In this document: positions 1 to 5,859 of the stretch, piece by piece | How positions within the stretch are numbered: the stretch's first letter is position 1 | Layout of the letters: every line of letters starts with the position of its first letter | Origin: Myxococcales bacterium | GTDB lineage: Bacteria > Myxococcota > Myxococcia > Myxococcales > Anaeromyxobacteraceae | Direction of reading: 5' to 3' | NCBI GenBank assembly: GCA_021784495.1 | Contig: JAJXSQ010000070.1 | Location: forward strand, 1-8,769 | Length of the DNA: 8,769 bases | The notes under the pieces: generated by a model | What the model was told of the DNA's origin: nothing | The model's database searches: none | What the model saw: the letters and a program-made list of their open reading frames with translations, nothing else | Made by a program: the position numbers and the translations under genes

Positions 1-349
1 GCTGCGGGCGCTCCGCGCGCGCGCGGCGGCGGCGTCGCGCCGGCTCGACGGCTGGCGGGCGGGGACCTTCCGCCGGGAGGCGCTGCGGCTGGAGCGGCTG
101 GCCGCCCGGCTCGAGCCGGCCAACGTCGCCCGGCTCCTCGCCCGCGGCCTCGCGCTGGTGCTCGCCCGCGGGGAGCTCGTCGCCCGGAGCGACCAGGTGG
201 CCCCCGGCGAGGGGCTCCGGATCGGCCTCGGCGCCGGGTGGCTCGACGCGACGGTCACCGCGCGGGACGCCGGGGCCGACCCGGTCCCGGGGCGCGAGCG
301 CGGGGCCCCCGCGGGGGCGGGCGTTGACCGACCCGGGCGGCAAGGTTAA
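1..349 (+). CDS. xseA: Exodeoxyribonuclease VII large subunit, C-terminal fragment (5' end outside window)
   Basis: This is the last 115 codons of a gene that begins before the window; the reading frame starts at base 2 and ends at TAA 347-349. Exonuclease VII is a cytoplasmic XseA/XseB complex that degrades single-stranded DNA to acid-soluble oligonucleotides. The fragment shows a basic, helical, Arg/Ala-rich stretch (fragment residues 1-38). It is followed by the family's terminal signature 'LEPANVARLLARGLALV', comparable to the usual LxxLsPLxvLaRGYalv, then 'SDQVAPGEGLRIGLGAGW', matching the usual S-x-x-qlxpGdxlxixlxdG beta segment. The family Tyr in RGYA is Leu here. The last ~25 residues form a Gly/Ala/Arg-rich tail with no recognisable motif. 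The call rests on this C-terminal match and on xseB starting 21 nt downstream. The catalytic middle domain cannot be seen. Confidence 0.85.
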   Translation, partial: LRALRARAAAASRRLDGWRAGTFRREALRLERLAARLEPANVARLLARGLALVLARGELVARSDQVAPGEGLRIGLGAGWLDATVTARDAGADPVPGRERGAPAGAGVDRPGRQG

Positions 350-352
350 ACG
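324..352 (+). promoter_or_regulatory. Possible sigma-70 promoter before xseB
   Basis: TTGACC (324-329) is followed after exactly 17 nt by TAAACG (347-352), which overlaps the xseA stop codon. The -35 matches the TTGACA consensus at 5 of 6 positions; the -10 is only partial (TA-A). The predicted start near 359 would leave a 12-nt leader that still contains the xseB Shine-Dalgarno. If real, xseB and the downstream genes could be expressed apart from xseA. Confidence 0.3.
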
Positions 353-370
353 AGGATCTCCGGAGGAAGC

Positions 371-649
371 GTGGCCCGAGCGATCGAGTCGACCGACGTG
401 GTGCCGGCCGAGCCGACCTACGACGCGCTGGTGGCGCGGCTGGAGGCGGTGGTCGAGGCGCTGGAGCGCGGCGATCTCCCGCTCGAGCAGTCGGTCGAGC
501 GCTTCGCCGAGGGGGTGCGGCTGGCGCGCGAGGCGAGCGGCCGGCTCGACGCCGCGGAGCGCCGGGTCGAGCAGCTGCTCGAGGCGTCCGGGGAGGGTGC
601 CGGCGGCGACGGCGGCGGTGCGGCGCCGCCCGCGGCCGGGGGGCGGTGA
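371..649 (+). CDS. xseB: Exodeoxyribonuclease VII small subunit
   Basis: The gene encodes a 92-residue protein with a GTG start. GGAGG at 362-366, 4 nt upstream, supports this start. XseB is the small helical subunit that binds XseA to form exonuclease VII. Residues 17-70 fit the family pattern closely: 'YDALVARLEAVVEALERGDLPLEQ' followed by 'SVERFAEGVRLAREASGRLD' and 'AAERRVEQLLE'. The conserved LE-x-G-x-LPLE turn and the terminal L-x-x-aE-x-rVeqL helix are both visible, consistent with two antiparallel helices. Residues 1-16 and the Gly/Ala/Pro-rich tail (72-92) lie outside the core and look disordered. The length is slightly above the typical ~70-85 residues because of this tail. The gene follows xseA by 21 nt and the next gene starts 4 nt after its stop, so co-transcription is likely. 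Confidence 0.95.
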   Translation: MARAIESTDVVPAEPTYDALVARLEAVVEALERGDLPLEQSVERFAEGVRLAREASGRLDAAERRVEQLLEASGEGAGGDGGGAAPPAAGGR

Positions 650-653
650 GCGG

Positions 654-1067
654 ATGCCGGGGGACGCCGCCGCCAGGCCCCGCGTGATCATCGTCGACGA
701 CGACCGCGACACGCGCGAGATGCTCACCCTGGCGCTGGAGCTGGAGGGCTTCGACGTCGCCCAGGCGGCGAACGGCCTCCGGCTCATCTCGGCCATGCAC
801 GTCGACCGGCCCGACGTGATCCTGCTCGACGTCATGATGAGCTGGATCGACGGCTTCGAGCTCTGCCGGGCGATCAAGCGGAACCCGACCTTCGCCGCGA
901 TCCCGGTGATCTTCATCTCGGCGCGCAAGAGCGCCGAGGACGAGCGGACGGGGCTGGCCGCCGGGGCGGTGGCCTACTTCTCCAAGCCGATCGACATGGA
1001 CCGGCTGGTCGGTCGGATCCGCGAGGTCCTGGCCGGCGCGGTCGAGTCCCCCGCGGCGCCGGCGTGA
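654..1067 (+). CDS. Stand-alone receiver-domain response regulator
   Basis: The gene encodes a 137-residue protein with an ATG start 4 nt after the xseB stop; the Shine-Dalgarno is weak (GGTGAG at 645-650). It is a CheY-like receiver with no output domain. Residues 11-126 carry the acidic pocket (D15, D16, D17 in VIIVDDDRDT), the predicted phospho-acceptor D59 (VILLDVMM), the switch hydroxyl residue S89 (VIFISA) and K111 (YFSKPID), so phosphorylation should be possible. The loop after D59 reads MMSWIDGFELC, where most receivers have MMPGMDG; the conserved Pro is Ser. The C-terminus ends after the last receiver helix with a short Ala/Pro tail. It could act through protein contacts, as CheY or Spo0F do; partner kinase and target are unknown. 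No histidine kinase is in the window. The position inside an exonuclease VII/isoprenoid cluster is unusual, but shows only likely co-expression, not function. Confidence 0.9.
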   Translation: MPGDAAARPRVIIVDDDRDTREMLTLALELEGFDVAQAANGLRLISAMHVDRPDVILLDVMMSWIDGFELCRAIKRNPTFAAIPVIFISARKSAEDERTGLAAGAVAYFSKPIDMDRLVGRIREVLAGAVESPAAPA

Positions 1068-1073
1068 CCGGCG

Positions 1074-1084
1074 TGTGCTAGAAC
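1074..1084 (+). promoter_or_regulatory. Extended -10-like promoter element before ispA
   Basis: TGTGC immediately precedes TAGAAC (1079-1084), giving a TGn extended -10 with 4 of 6 matches to TATAAT, in the 27-nt gap between the receiver gene and ispA. I see no good -35 hexamer 16-18 nt upstream. A standard spacing would start transcription near 1091, 4 nt before the ispA GTG. Confidence 0.35.
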
Positions 1085-1094
1085 CCCTGACGTC

Positions 1095-1976
1095 GTGGCC
1101 GGGACCTTCCAGATCGAGCCCTACCTCCACGAGGTCGCGGCCCGGGTCGACGGCGCCCTGGCGGCGCTGGTCGAGTCGCGCCGGGGGCGCGGGCCGGACC
1201 GGCTCGTGGACGCGATGGGCTACGCCCTCCTCGGCGGCGGCAAGCGGCTCCGCCCGGCGCTGGTGCTCGCGGCCTGCCGCGCCCACGGGGGCGACTGCGG
1301 CGACGGCTCGCTCGCGCTGCGCTACGCGGTGGCGATGGAGTGCGTCCACGCCTACTCGCTCGTCCACGACGACCTGCCGGCGATGGACGACGACGACCTG
1401 CGGCGGGGGCGGCCGACGGTCCACCGCGCCTACGACGAGGCGACGGCGGTGCTGGTCGGCGACGCGCTCCAGGCCCTGGCCTTCGGCCACCTGCTCGCCG
1501 ACCCCTCGCCGCGGGCGCCGGCGCTGGCCCGCCTCCTCGCCGACGGCGCGCTGCTCATGGTCGAGGGGCAGCAGCGCGACGTGGAGGCCGAGGGCCGGTC
1601 GCTCACCGAGGACGAGGTGATCGAGCTGATGCGCACCAAGACCGGCGCGCTGCTGGCGGCGTCGGTGACCGGGGGCGCCTTCTGCGCCGGGGCCGACGTG
1701 GCGGCCGTCTACGCGGTGGGGATCGAGCTCGGCCTCGCCTTCCAGATCGCCGACGACCTCCTCGACCTGACCGGCGACGCCGCCACCCTCGGCAAGCGCG
1801 CCGGCAAGGACGTCGCCGCCGGGAAGGCGACGCTCCCGGCGCTGCTCGGCGTCGAGGGCGCCCGGCTGCGCGCCGAGGCGCTGCTGGAGCGCGCCCTGCA
1901 GGCGCTCGCGCCGCTCGGCCCGGAGGCGGCCGCGCTGCGCGCGCTCGCCCGCCACGTCATCGACCGGAAGAAGTGA
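1095..1976 (+). CDS. ispA: Farnesyl diphosphate synthase (short-chain trans-prenyltransferase)
   Basis: The gene encodes a 293-residue protein with a GTG start. It condenses isopentenyl diphosphate with dimethylallyl and geranyl diphosphate to give C15 farnesyl diphosphate in the cytoplasm, the precursor for undecaprenyl carriers, quinone side chains and other isoprenoids. Visible motifs are GGGKRLRP (47-54, diphosphate binding), the first Asp-rich motif HDDLPAMDDDD (D92, D93, D98), GQQ-D (158-162), TKTG (181-184), the second Asp-rich motif QIADDLLD (D220, D221, D224) and KDVAAGKATLP (238-248). The four residues between DD and D, and the AYSLVHDD context, are typical of bacterial farnesyl synthases of the E. 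coli IspA type; geranylgeranyl product cannot be fully excluded. Length is normal. No Shine-Dalgarno precedes the start, and a -10-like element lies just upstream, so the message may be nearly leaderless. dxs follows after 15 nt. Confidence 0.93.
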   Translation: MAGTFQIEPYLHEVAARVDGALAALVESRRGRGPDRLVDAMGYALLGGGKRLRPALVLAACRAHGGDCGDGSLALRYAVAMECVHAYSLVHDDLPAMDDDDLRRGRPTVHRAYDEATAVLVGDALQALAFGHLLADPSPRAPALARLLADGALLMVEGQQRDVEAEGRSLTEDEVIELMRTKTGALLAASVTGGAFCAGADVAAVYAVGIELGLAFQIADDLLDLTGDAATLGKRAGKDVAAGKATLPALLGVEGARLRAEALLERALQALAPLGPEAAALRALARHVIDRKK

Positions 1977-1991
1977 GGAGAGGAGACGACG

Positions 1992-3899
1992 ATGGGCCAC
2001 CTGCTCGACGGGATCGACTCGCCCGCGGATCTGAAGGCGCTCCCGGTCACCGAGCTGCCGGCGCTCTGCGCGGAGCTCCGGACCGAGATCATCGAGGCCT
2101 GCGCCCGCACCGGCGGCCACCTGGGCTCGTCGCTCGGGGCGGTGGAGCTGAACGTCGCCCTCCACTACGTCTTCTCCTCCCCCACCGACGCGCTCGTCTG
2201 GGACGTCGGCCACCAGGCGTACGCCCACAAGCTCCTCACCGGCCGCCGCGACCGCTTCCGCACCATCCGGACCGAGGGCGGGCTGGCCGGCTTCCCGGAG
2301 CGCGACGAGTCCCCGCACGACGCCTTCGGGGTGGGCCACGCCTCGACCGCGATCTCGGCGGCGCTGGGGATGGTCGAGGCGCGGCACCTGACCGGCGCGC
2401 CCGGGAAGGTGGTGGCCGTCGTCGGCGACGGCGCGATGACCGGCGGCGAGGCCTTCGAGGGGCTGAACCAGGCCGGGTACCTGAAGCGCGACCTGGTGGT
2501 GGTGCTGAACGACAACGAGATGTCGATCTCGCCCAACGTCGGGGCGATGAGCGAGTGGCTCTCGAAGAAGTTCACCTCGCGCACCTACAACCGCTGGCGC
2601 CGGGGGGTGAAGGAGTTCCTGGAGCGGCTGCCGAAGGGGCACGAGACCATCGACGCCATCCGCCACGGCATCGTGGCGGCCAAGGCGCTGGTCACCCCGG
2701 GCGTCATGTTCGAGGGGCTCGGGTTCCACTACGTGGGGCCGGCCGACGGCCACGACGTGGTCGGGCTGGTGGAGACCTTCCGGAAGCTGGCGACCTTCGG
2801 CGACCCGGTCCTGTTCCACGTCGTGACCCGGAAGGGCAAGGGGTACCACCCCGCCGAGTCCGACGCCGCGACCCGGGGGCACGGCCTCTCCTTCTTCGAC
2901 GTCGCGACCGGCGCGCCGGTGAAGAAGCCCGGGGCGAAGGCCTACACCGACGTCCTCGCCGACGCGCTGGTCGCCGAGATGCGGCGGGACCCGCGGGTGG
3001 TGGCCATCACCGCCGCCATGCTCGAGGGGACCGGCCTCATCCAGTGCAAGAAGGCCTTCCCGACCCGGACCTACGACGTCGGCATCGCCGAGCAGCACGC
3101 GGTGACCTTCGCCGCCGGGCTGGCCTGCGACGGGATCCGGCCGGTGGTCGCGATCTACTCGACCTTCCTCCAGCGCGCCTACGATCAGATCATCCACGAC
3201 GTGGCGCTCCAGCGGCTCCCGGTGACCTTCGCGCTCGATCGCGGCGGGCTGGTCGGCGCCGACGGGAAGACGCACCAGGGCGCCTTCGATCTCAGCTTCC
3301 TCCGCGCCGTCCCGAACCTCGTGGTCATGGCCCCGTCCGACGCCGCCGAGCTCCGCCACGCGCTGCGCACCGCGCTGGCCCACGACGGGCCCTTCGCCTT
3401 CCGCTTCCCGCGCGGCGGCGCCGGCGCCGTCCCCGAGGGGGAGCCGGAGGTGCTGCCGCTGGGCCGCGGCCGCGTGCTGCGCGCCGGGGGCCCCCGGCCC
3501 GACGTCCTGGTGGCGGCCATCGGCGCGCCGGTGGCGGCGGCGCTCGCCGCCGCGGAGGAGCTCGCCGCCGGCGGGATCCAGGCGACCGTCGTCGACGCGC
3601 GGTTCGCGAAGCCGCTCGACGAGGAGCTCCTCTGCGGGGAGGCGGCGCGGAGCCGGCGGGTGGTGACCGTCGAGGAGAACGCCCTGGCCGGCGGCTTCGG
3701 CGCGGCCTGCCTGGAGGCGTTCGAGGCCCGCGGGCTGCTGGCCGGCGGGCTCGAGGTGCGCCGCCTCGGGATCCCCGACCGCTTCATCACCCACGCCGAG
3801 CAGGCGCGCCAGCGGGCCGAGGTGGGGATCGACGCGGCGGCCATCGTCGCCGTTTGCCGCGAGCTCGCCGGCGCCAAGCGCGCGCGGGGAGTGGCCTGA
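1992..3899 (+). CDS. dxs: 1-deoxy-D-xylulose-5-phosphate synthase
   Basis: The gene encodes a 635-residue protein, normal for the family, with an ATG start preceded by a strong AGGAG (1981-1985, 6 nt spacing). It condenses pyruvate and glyceraldehyde-3-phosphate into DXP, the entry and usual flux-controlling step of the MEP isoprenoid pathway; DXP also feeds thiamine and pyridoxal synthesis. The N-terminal thiamine-diphosphate domain has GGHLGSSLGAVEL (H43), WDVGHQAYAHK (H74) and GDGAMTGGEAFEG (145-157) with the metal-binding N173 in LNDNEMSIS. The central pyrimidine-binding domain has DVGIAEQHAVTFAAGLA with catalytic E367 and DRGGLVGADGKTHQGAFDLS (416-435, H428). The C-terminal transketolase-like domain carries DARFAKPLDEEL and EENALAGGFG. 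All expected active-site elements are present. It lies between ispA and tlyA, and pathway logic supports co-expression with ispA. Confidence 0.97.
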   Translation: MGHLLDGIDSPADLKALPVTELPALCAELRTEIIEACARTGGHLGSSLGAVELNVALHYVFSSPTDALVWDVGHQAYAHKLLTGRRDRFRTIRTEGGLAGFPERDESPHDAFGVGHASTAISAALGMVEARHLTGAPGKVVAVVGDGAMTGGEAFEGLNQAGYLKRDLVVVLNDNEMSISPNVGAMSEWLSKKFTSRTYNRWRRGVKEFLERLPKGHETIDAIRHGIVAAKALVTPGVMFEGLGFHYVGPADGHDVVGLVETFRKLATFGDPVLFHVVTRKGKGYHPAESDAATRGHGLSFFDVATGAPVKKPGAKAYTDVLADALVAEMRRDPRVVAITAAMLEGTGLIQCKKAFPTRTYDVGIAEQHAVTFAAGLACDGIRPVVAIYSTFLQRAYDQIIHDVALQRLPVTFALDRGGLVGADGKTHQGAFDLSFLRAVPNLVVMAPSDAAELRHALRTALAHDGPFAFRFPRGGAGAVPEGEPEVLPLGRGRVLRAGGPRPDVLVAAIGAPVAAALAAAEELAAGGIQATVVDARFAKPLDEELLCGEAARSRRVVTVEENALAGGFGAACLEAFEARGLLAGGLEVRRLGIPDRFITHAEQARQRAEVGIDAAAIVAVCRELAGAKRARGVA

Positions 3900-3934
3900 G
3901 GCCGGCGCCGGCCGGGCGGGCGGGGACCGGGCCG

Positions 3935-4741
3935 GTGGCCGCGCGGCGCCAGCGGATCGACCTGCTCCTCGTCGAGCGCGGCCTCGCCGACTCGAGGACC
4001 CGCGCCCAGGCGCTGGTGATGGCCGGCGCGGTGGTGGCCGGCGAGGCGCGGATCGACAAGCCGGGGCAGCTCGTCGATCCGGCGCTCCCCATCCGGTTGA
4101 AGGAGGACGCCGCGCCGCGGCGGTACGTCTCGCGCGGCGCGCTCAAGCTGGAGCGGGCGCTCGAGGCCTTCGATTGCGCGCCGGCCGGCCTGGTCTGCGC
4201 CGATCTCGGCGCCTCCACCGGCGGCTTCACCGACCTCCTCCTCCAGCGCGGCGCGGCGCGCGTGCACGCGGTCGACGTCGGCTACGGGCAGCTCCACCCG
4301 CGCCTCCGGGGCGATCCCCGGGTGGTGGTGCGGGAGCGGGCCAACGCCCGCGCCCTCGACGCCGCCGCGCTCGGCGAGCGCGTGGACCTGGTGGTGGGGG
4401 ACCTCTCCTTCATCTCCCTCCGCCTGGTGTTGCCGGCGGTGCGGGCCCTCCTCGTGCCCGGCGGCCGGGCGCTCCTGCTGGTGAAGCCGCAGTTCGAGGT
4501 GGGGAGGGGCGAGGTGGGGAAGGGCGGGGTGGTCCGCGACGACGCGAAGCGCCGCGCGGCGCTGGACGCGGTGATCGCGGCGGCGCAGGCGCTCGGCTTC
4601 GTGCCGGAGGGGCACGCCGAGTCGCCCATCCCCGGGCCGGCCGGGAACCGCGAGTGGCTCCTCGCCCTCCGCTGGCCCGGCCCGGAGGCCGGCCCCGCCC
4701 CCGGCGCGCCGCCCCTCCCGCCCGCGCCCGGCATCGGGTAG
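3935..4741 (+). CDS. tlyA: TlyA-type rRNA 2'-O-methyltransferase (S4 domain plus RrmJ/FtsJ-like domain)
   Basis: The gene encodes a 268-residue protein with a GTG start 35 nt after dxs; a weak GGGGA lies 8-12 nt upstream. TlyA proteins use S-adenosylmethionine to 2'-O-methylate cytidines in rRNA (23S C1920, and in the longer mycobacterial type also 16S C1409); older annotations call them hemolysins. The N-terminal S4 RNA-binding domain spans about residues 5-65 (RIDLLLVERGLADSRTRAQ, then MAGAVVAGEARIDKPGQLV). The linker YVSRGALKL contains catalytic K71. The methyltransferase domain has the SAM motif ADLGASTGGFTD (89-100), GDLSFIS with D156, LLVKPQFEVGR with K184, and E240 in GNREWLL, completing the K-D-K-E tetrad. 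Residues 248-268 are a Pro/Gly/Ala tail outside the fold. Which rRNA sites it modifies cannot be told from sequence. The stop codon overlaps a -10-like element for the next gene. Confidence 0.93.
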   Translation: MAARRQRIDLLLVERGLADSRTRAQALVMAGAVVAGEARIDKPGQLVDPALPIRLKEDAAPRRYVSRGALKLERALEAFDCAPAGLVCADLGASTGGFTDLLLQRGAARVHAVDVGYGQLHPRLRGDPRVVVRERANARALDAAALGERVDLVVGDLSFISLRLVLPAVRALLVPGGRALLLVKPQFEVGRGEVGKGGVVRDDAKRRAALDAVIAAAQALGFVPEGHAESPIPGPAGNREWLLALRWPGPEAGPAPGAPPLPPAPGIG

Positions 4742-4744
4742 CCT
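4739..4744 (+). promoter_or_regulatory. Weak -10-like element before the metallo-hydrolase gene
   Basis: TAGCCT keeps the two most important -10 positions (A2 and T6) and overlaps the tlyA stop codon; no -35 match is visible at standard spacing. It would give a start near 4751 and a ~31-nt leader containing the GGAG at 4772-4775. Read-through from tlyA is equally possible. Confidence 0.2.
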
Positions 4745-4781
4745 CGCGGGCCACCGATCCGCCGGACCCCCGGAGCCCCCG

Positions 4782-5747
4782 ATGACCTCCCCGCCCGCCC
4801 ACGACGTCGCCCCCGGCGTCACCCTCGTCGACACCGGCTACCTGCGGCCGCGGCTGGCGGCCGCCTACCTGGTGCGGGGGCGGCGCGCGGCGGCGGTCGT
4901 CGAGACCGGCAACGCCGCGGCGGTCCCGCGCATCCTCGCGGCGATCGACGCCGCCGGGATCCCGCGGGAGGAGGTGCGCCACGTGGTGGTCACCCACGTC
5001 CACCTCGATCACGCGGGCGGGGCCGGGGCGCTCCTGCGCGCGCTCCCCGGCGCGGTCCTCGTCGCCCACCCGCGCGGCGCCCGCCACCTCGTCGACCCGG
5101 CCAAGCTCTGGGCCGGCACGGCCGCCGTCTACGGCGCGGAGGCGACCCGGGCGCTCTACGGCGATCCGATCCCGATCCCGGCGGAGCGCGTCGTCGAGGC
5201 GCCCGACGGCTTCGCCCTCGATCTCGGCGACCGGCCGCTCCGCTTCCTCGACGCGCCGGGGCACGCCCGCCACCACTTCGTGGTCGTCGACGACGCGACC
5301 CGCGGGATCTTCACCGGCGACTCCTTCGGCCTCTCCTACCGGGAGACCGACACCGCGGCCGGCCCCTTCTTCTTCCCCACCACGACGCCGGTCCAGTTCG
5401 ACCCGCCGGCGCTCCACGCCACCATCGATCGGATCCTGGCCGAGCGGCCGGCGCGGGTCTACCTGACCCACTACGGGATGGTCGAGGGCGGGCTCGACGC
5501 CGTCGGCGCGGCGCTCCACCGCGGCGTCGACGAGCACGTCCGGGTGGCCCGGGCGGCGGCGGCCGGGGCGGGCCGCCACGCGGAGATCCGGGCGGGGCTG
5601 GCCGCGGCCCTGCGCGCGGGGCTCGCCGGACACCCGGGGCTGGCCGATCCGGCGGCCGCCGCGGCGCTCTTCGAGGGCGACCTGGAGCTGAACGCCCAGG
5701 GGCTCGGGGTCTGGCTCGGGGCCTCGGCGCCCCCGCCCCCGCCTTGA
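4782..5747 (+). CDS. Metallo-beta-lactamase-fold hydrolase of unknown substrate
   Basis: The gene encodes a 321-residue protein with an ATG start and GGAG at 4772-4775 (6 nt spacing). It is a complete MBL-fold domain: an N-terminal beta strand region (VTLVDTGY, AAYLVRG, AAVVETG), then the metal signature THVHLDHAGG with H72, H74, D76 and H77, H161 in DAPGHARHH, D180 in FTGDSFG and H230 in YLTHYG. All ligands for a two-metal site are therefore present, as in glyoxalase II-like and RNase Z/arylsulfatase-related hydrolases. An insert around residues 100-147 and a helical C-terminal section (about 240-310) suggest a substrate-specific lid. There is no signal peptide, so it should be cytoplasmic. 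The final residues are a run of prolines. I do not recognise a named subfamily; a thioesterase- or lactonase-like activity is possible but unsupported. It lies between tlyA and the rimP operon, with no clear functional link to either. Confidence 0.85.
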   Translation: MTSPPAHDVAPGVTLVDTGYLRPRLAAAYLVRGRRAAAVVETGNAAAVPRILAAIDAAGIPREEVRHVVVTHVHLDHAGGAGALLRALPGAVLVAHPRGARHLVDPAKLWAGTAAVYGAEATRALYGDPIPIPAERVVEAPDGFALDLGDRPLRFLDAPGHARHHFVVVDDATRGIFTGDSFGLSYRETDTAAGPFFFPTTTPVQFDPPALHATIDRILAERPARVYLTHYGMVEGGLDAVGAALHRGVDEHVRVARAAAAGAGRHAEIRAGLAAALRAGLAGHPGLADPAAAAALFEGDLELNAQGLGVWLGASAPPPPP

Positions 5748-5772
5748 CCGGCGGCCGCCGGTCTGGTACCTC
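5744..5772 (+). promoter_or_regulatory. Probable promoter of the rimP-nusA-ylxR-infB operon
   Basis: TTGACC (5744-5749) overlaps the stop codon of the hydrolase gene. It is followed after exactly 17 nt by TACCTC (5767-5772), which is preceded by TGG (extended -10 type TGn). The -35 is a 5/6 match; the -10 hexamer itself is weak (TA only), which the TGn may offset. Transcription would start near 5779, giving an ~80-nt leader before the rimP ATG. The position at the head of a conserved operon supports it. Confidence 0.45.
5746..5763. repeat. 18-bp perfect palindrome between -35 and -10 of the rimP promoter
   Basis: GACCGGCGGCCGCCGGTC reads identically on both strands. It begins inside the -35 hexamer and fills most of the spacer, the position of a classical repressor operator. 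It could instead be the stem of a weak 3' hairpin for the upstream hydrolase gene, though no T-run follows, or a chance result of high GC. Confidence 0.5.
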
Positions 5773-5793
5773 ACCCACCACATTTTCGAGTGT

Positions 5794-5807
5794 CCCGGGC
5801 GACCGGG
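5794..5807 (+). other. Small leader hairpin with GNRA tetraloop
   Basis: CCCGG (5794-5798) pairs with CCGGG (5803-5807) around a GCGA loop, a stable GNRA tetraloop, in the rimP leader just ahead of the terminator hairpin. It may be part of the attenuator fold or a protein-binding element. Confidence 0.4.
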
Positions 5808-5811
5808 CGCG

Positions 5812-5846
5812 AAAGTGGGCCGCGGGAGCGCCCACTTTTTTCTTTT
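5812..5846 (+). terminator. Intrinsic terminator-like hairpin in the rimP leader (putative attenuator)
   Basis: AAAGTGGGC (5812-5820) pairs perfectly with GCCCACTTT (5830-5838) around a 9-nt loop. Six T residues follow from 5836 to 5841, then C and four more T. This is a textbook Rho-independent terminator and the only long T-run in the window. It ends about 13 nt before the rimP ATG and lies downstream of the putative promoter, so it can stop transcription of the operon before its first gene. It would also terminate messages arriving from the hydrolase gene. Terminator-like rimP leaders have been described in other proteobacteria. Confidence 0.75.
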
Positions 5847-5859
5847 CCGGAACGGGGAC

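Noticed and set aside
324..653. Upstream extension of the receiver gene from position 324
   Set aside because: It overlaps nearly all of xseB out of frame and is Arg/Ser-rich; the receiver fold starts about 10 residues after ATG 654.
255..3794. 1179-codon open frame on the minus strand
   Set aside because: It lies antisense to xseB, the receiver gene, ispA and dxs, all of which have full family motifs. Its translation is low-complexity Arg/Gly/Ala/Val, the usual antisense shadow in high-GC DNA.
3900..3913. 14-bp palindrome GGCCGGCGCCGGCC in the dxs-tlyA gap
   Set aside because: It is pure G/C and short enough to be expected by chance at this base composition; no T-run, so no terminator, and no promoter elements around it.
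1340..3934. Long + strand open frame running into the tlyA frame from position 1340
   Set aside because: The upstream part is an out-of-frame, Arg/Gly/Ala-rich shadow of ispA and dxs. TlyA homology begins at the S4 domain right after GTG 3935.
5815..5859. Upstream in-frame GTG start for rimP
   Set aside because: The GTG lies in the left arm of the terminator hairpin and would add 15 residues without RimP homology; ATG 5860 fits the family start better.
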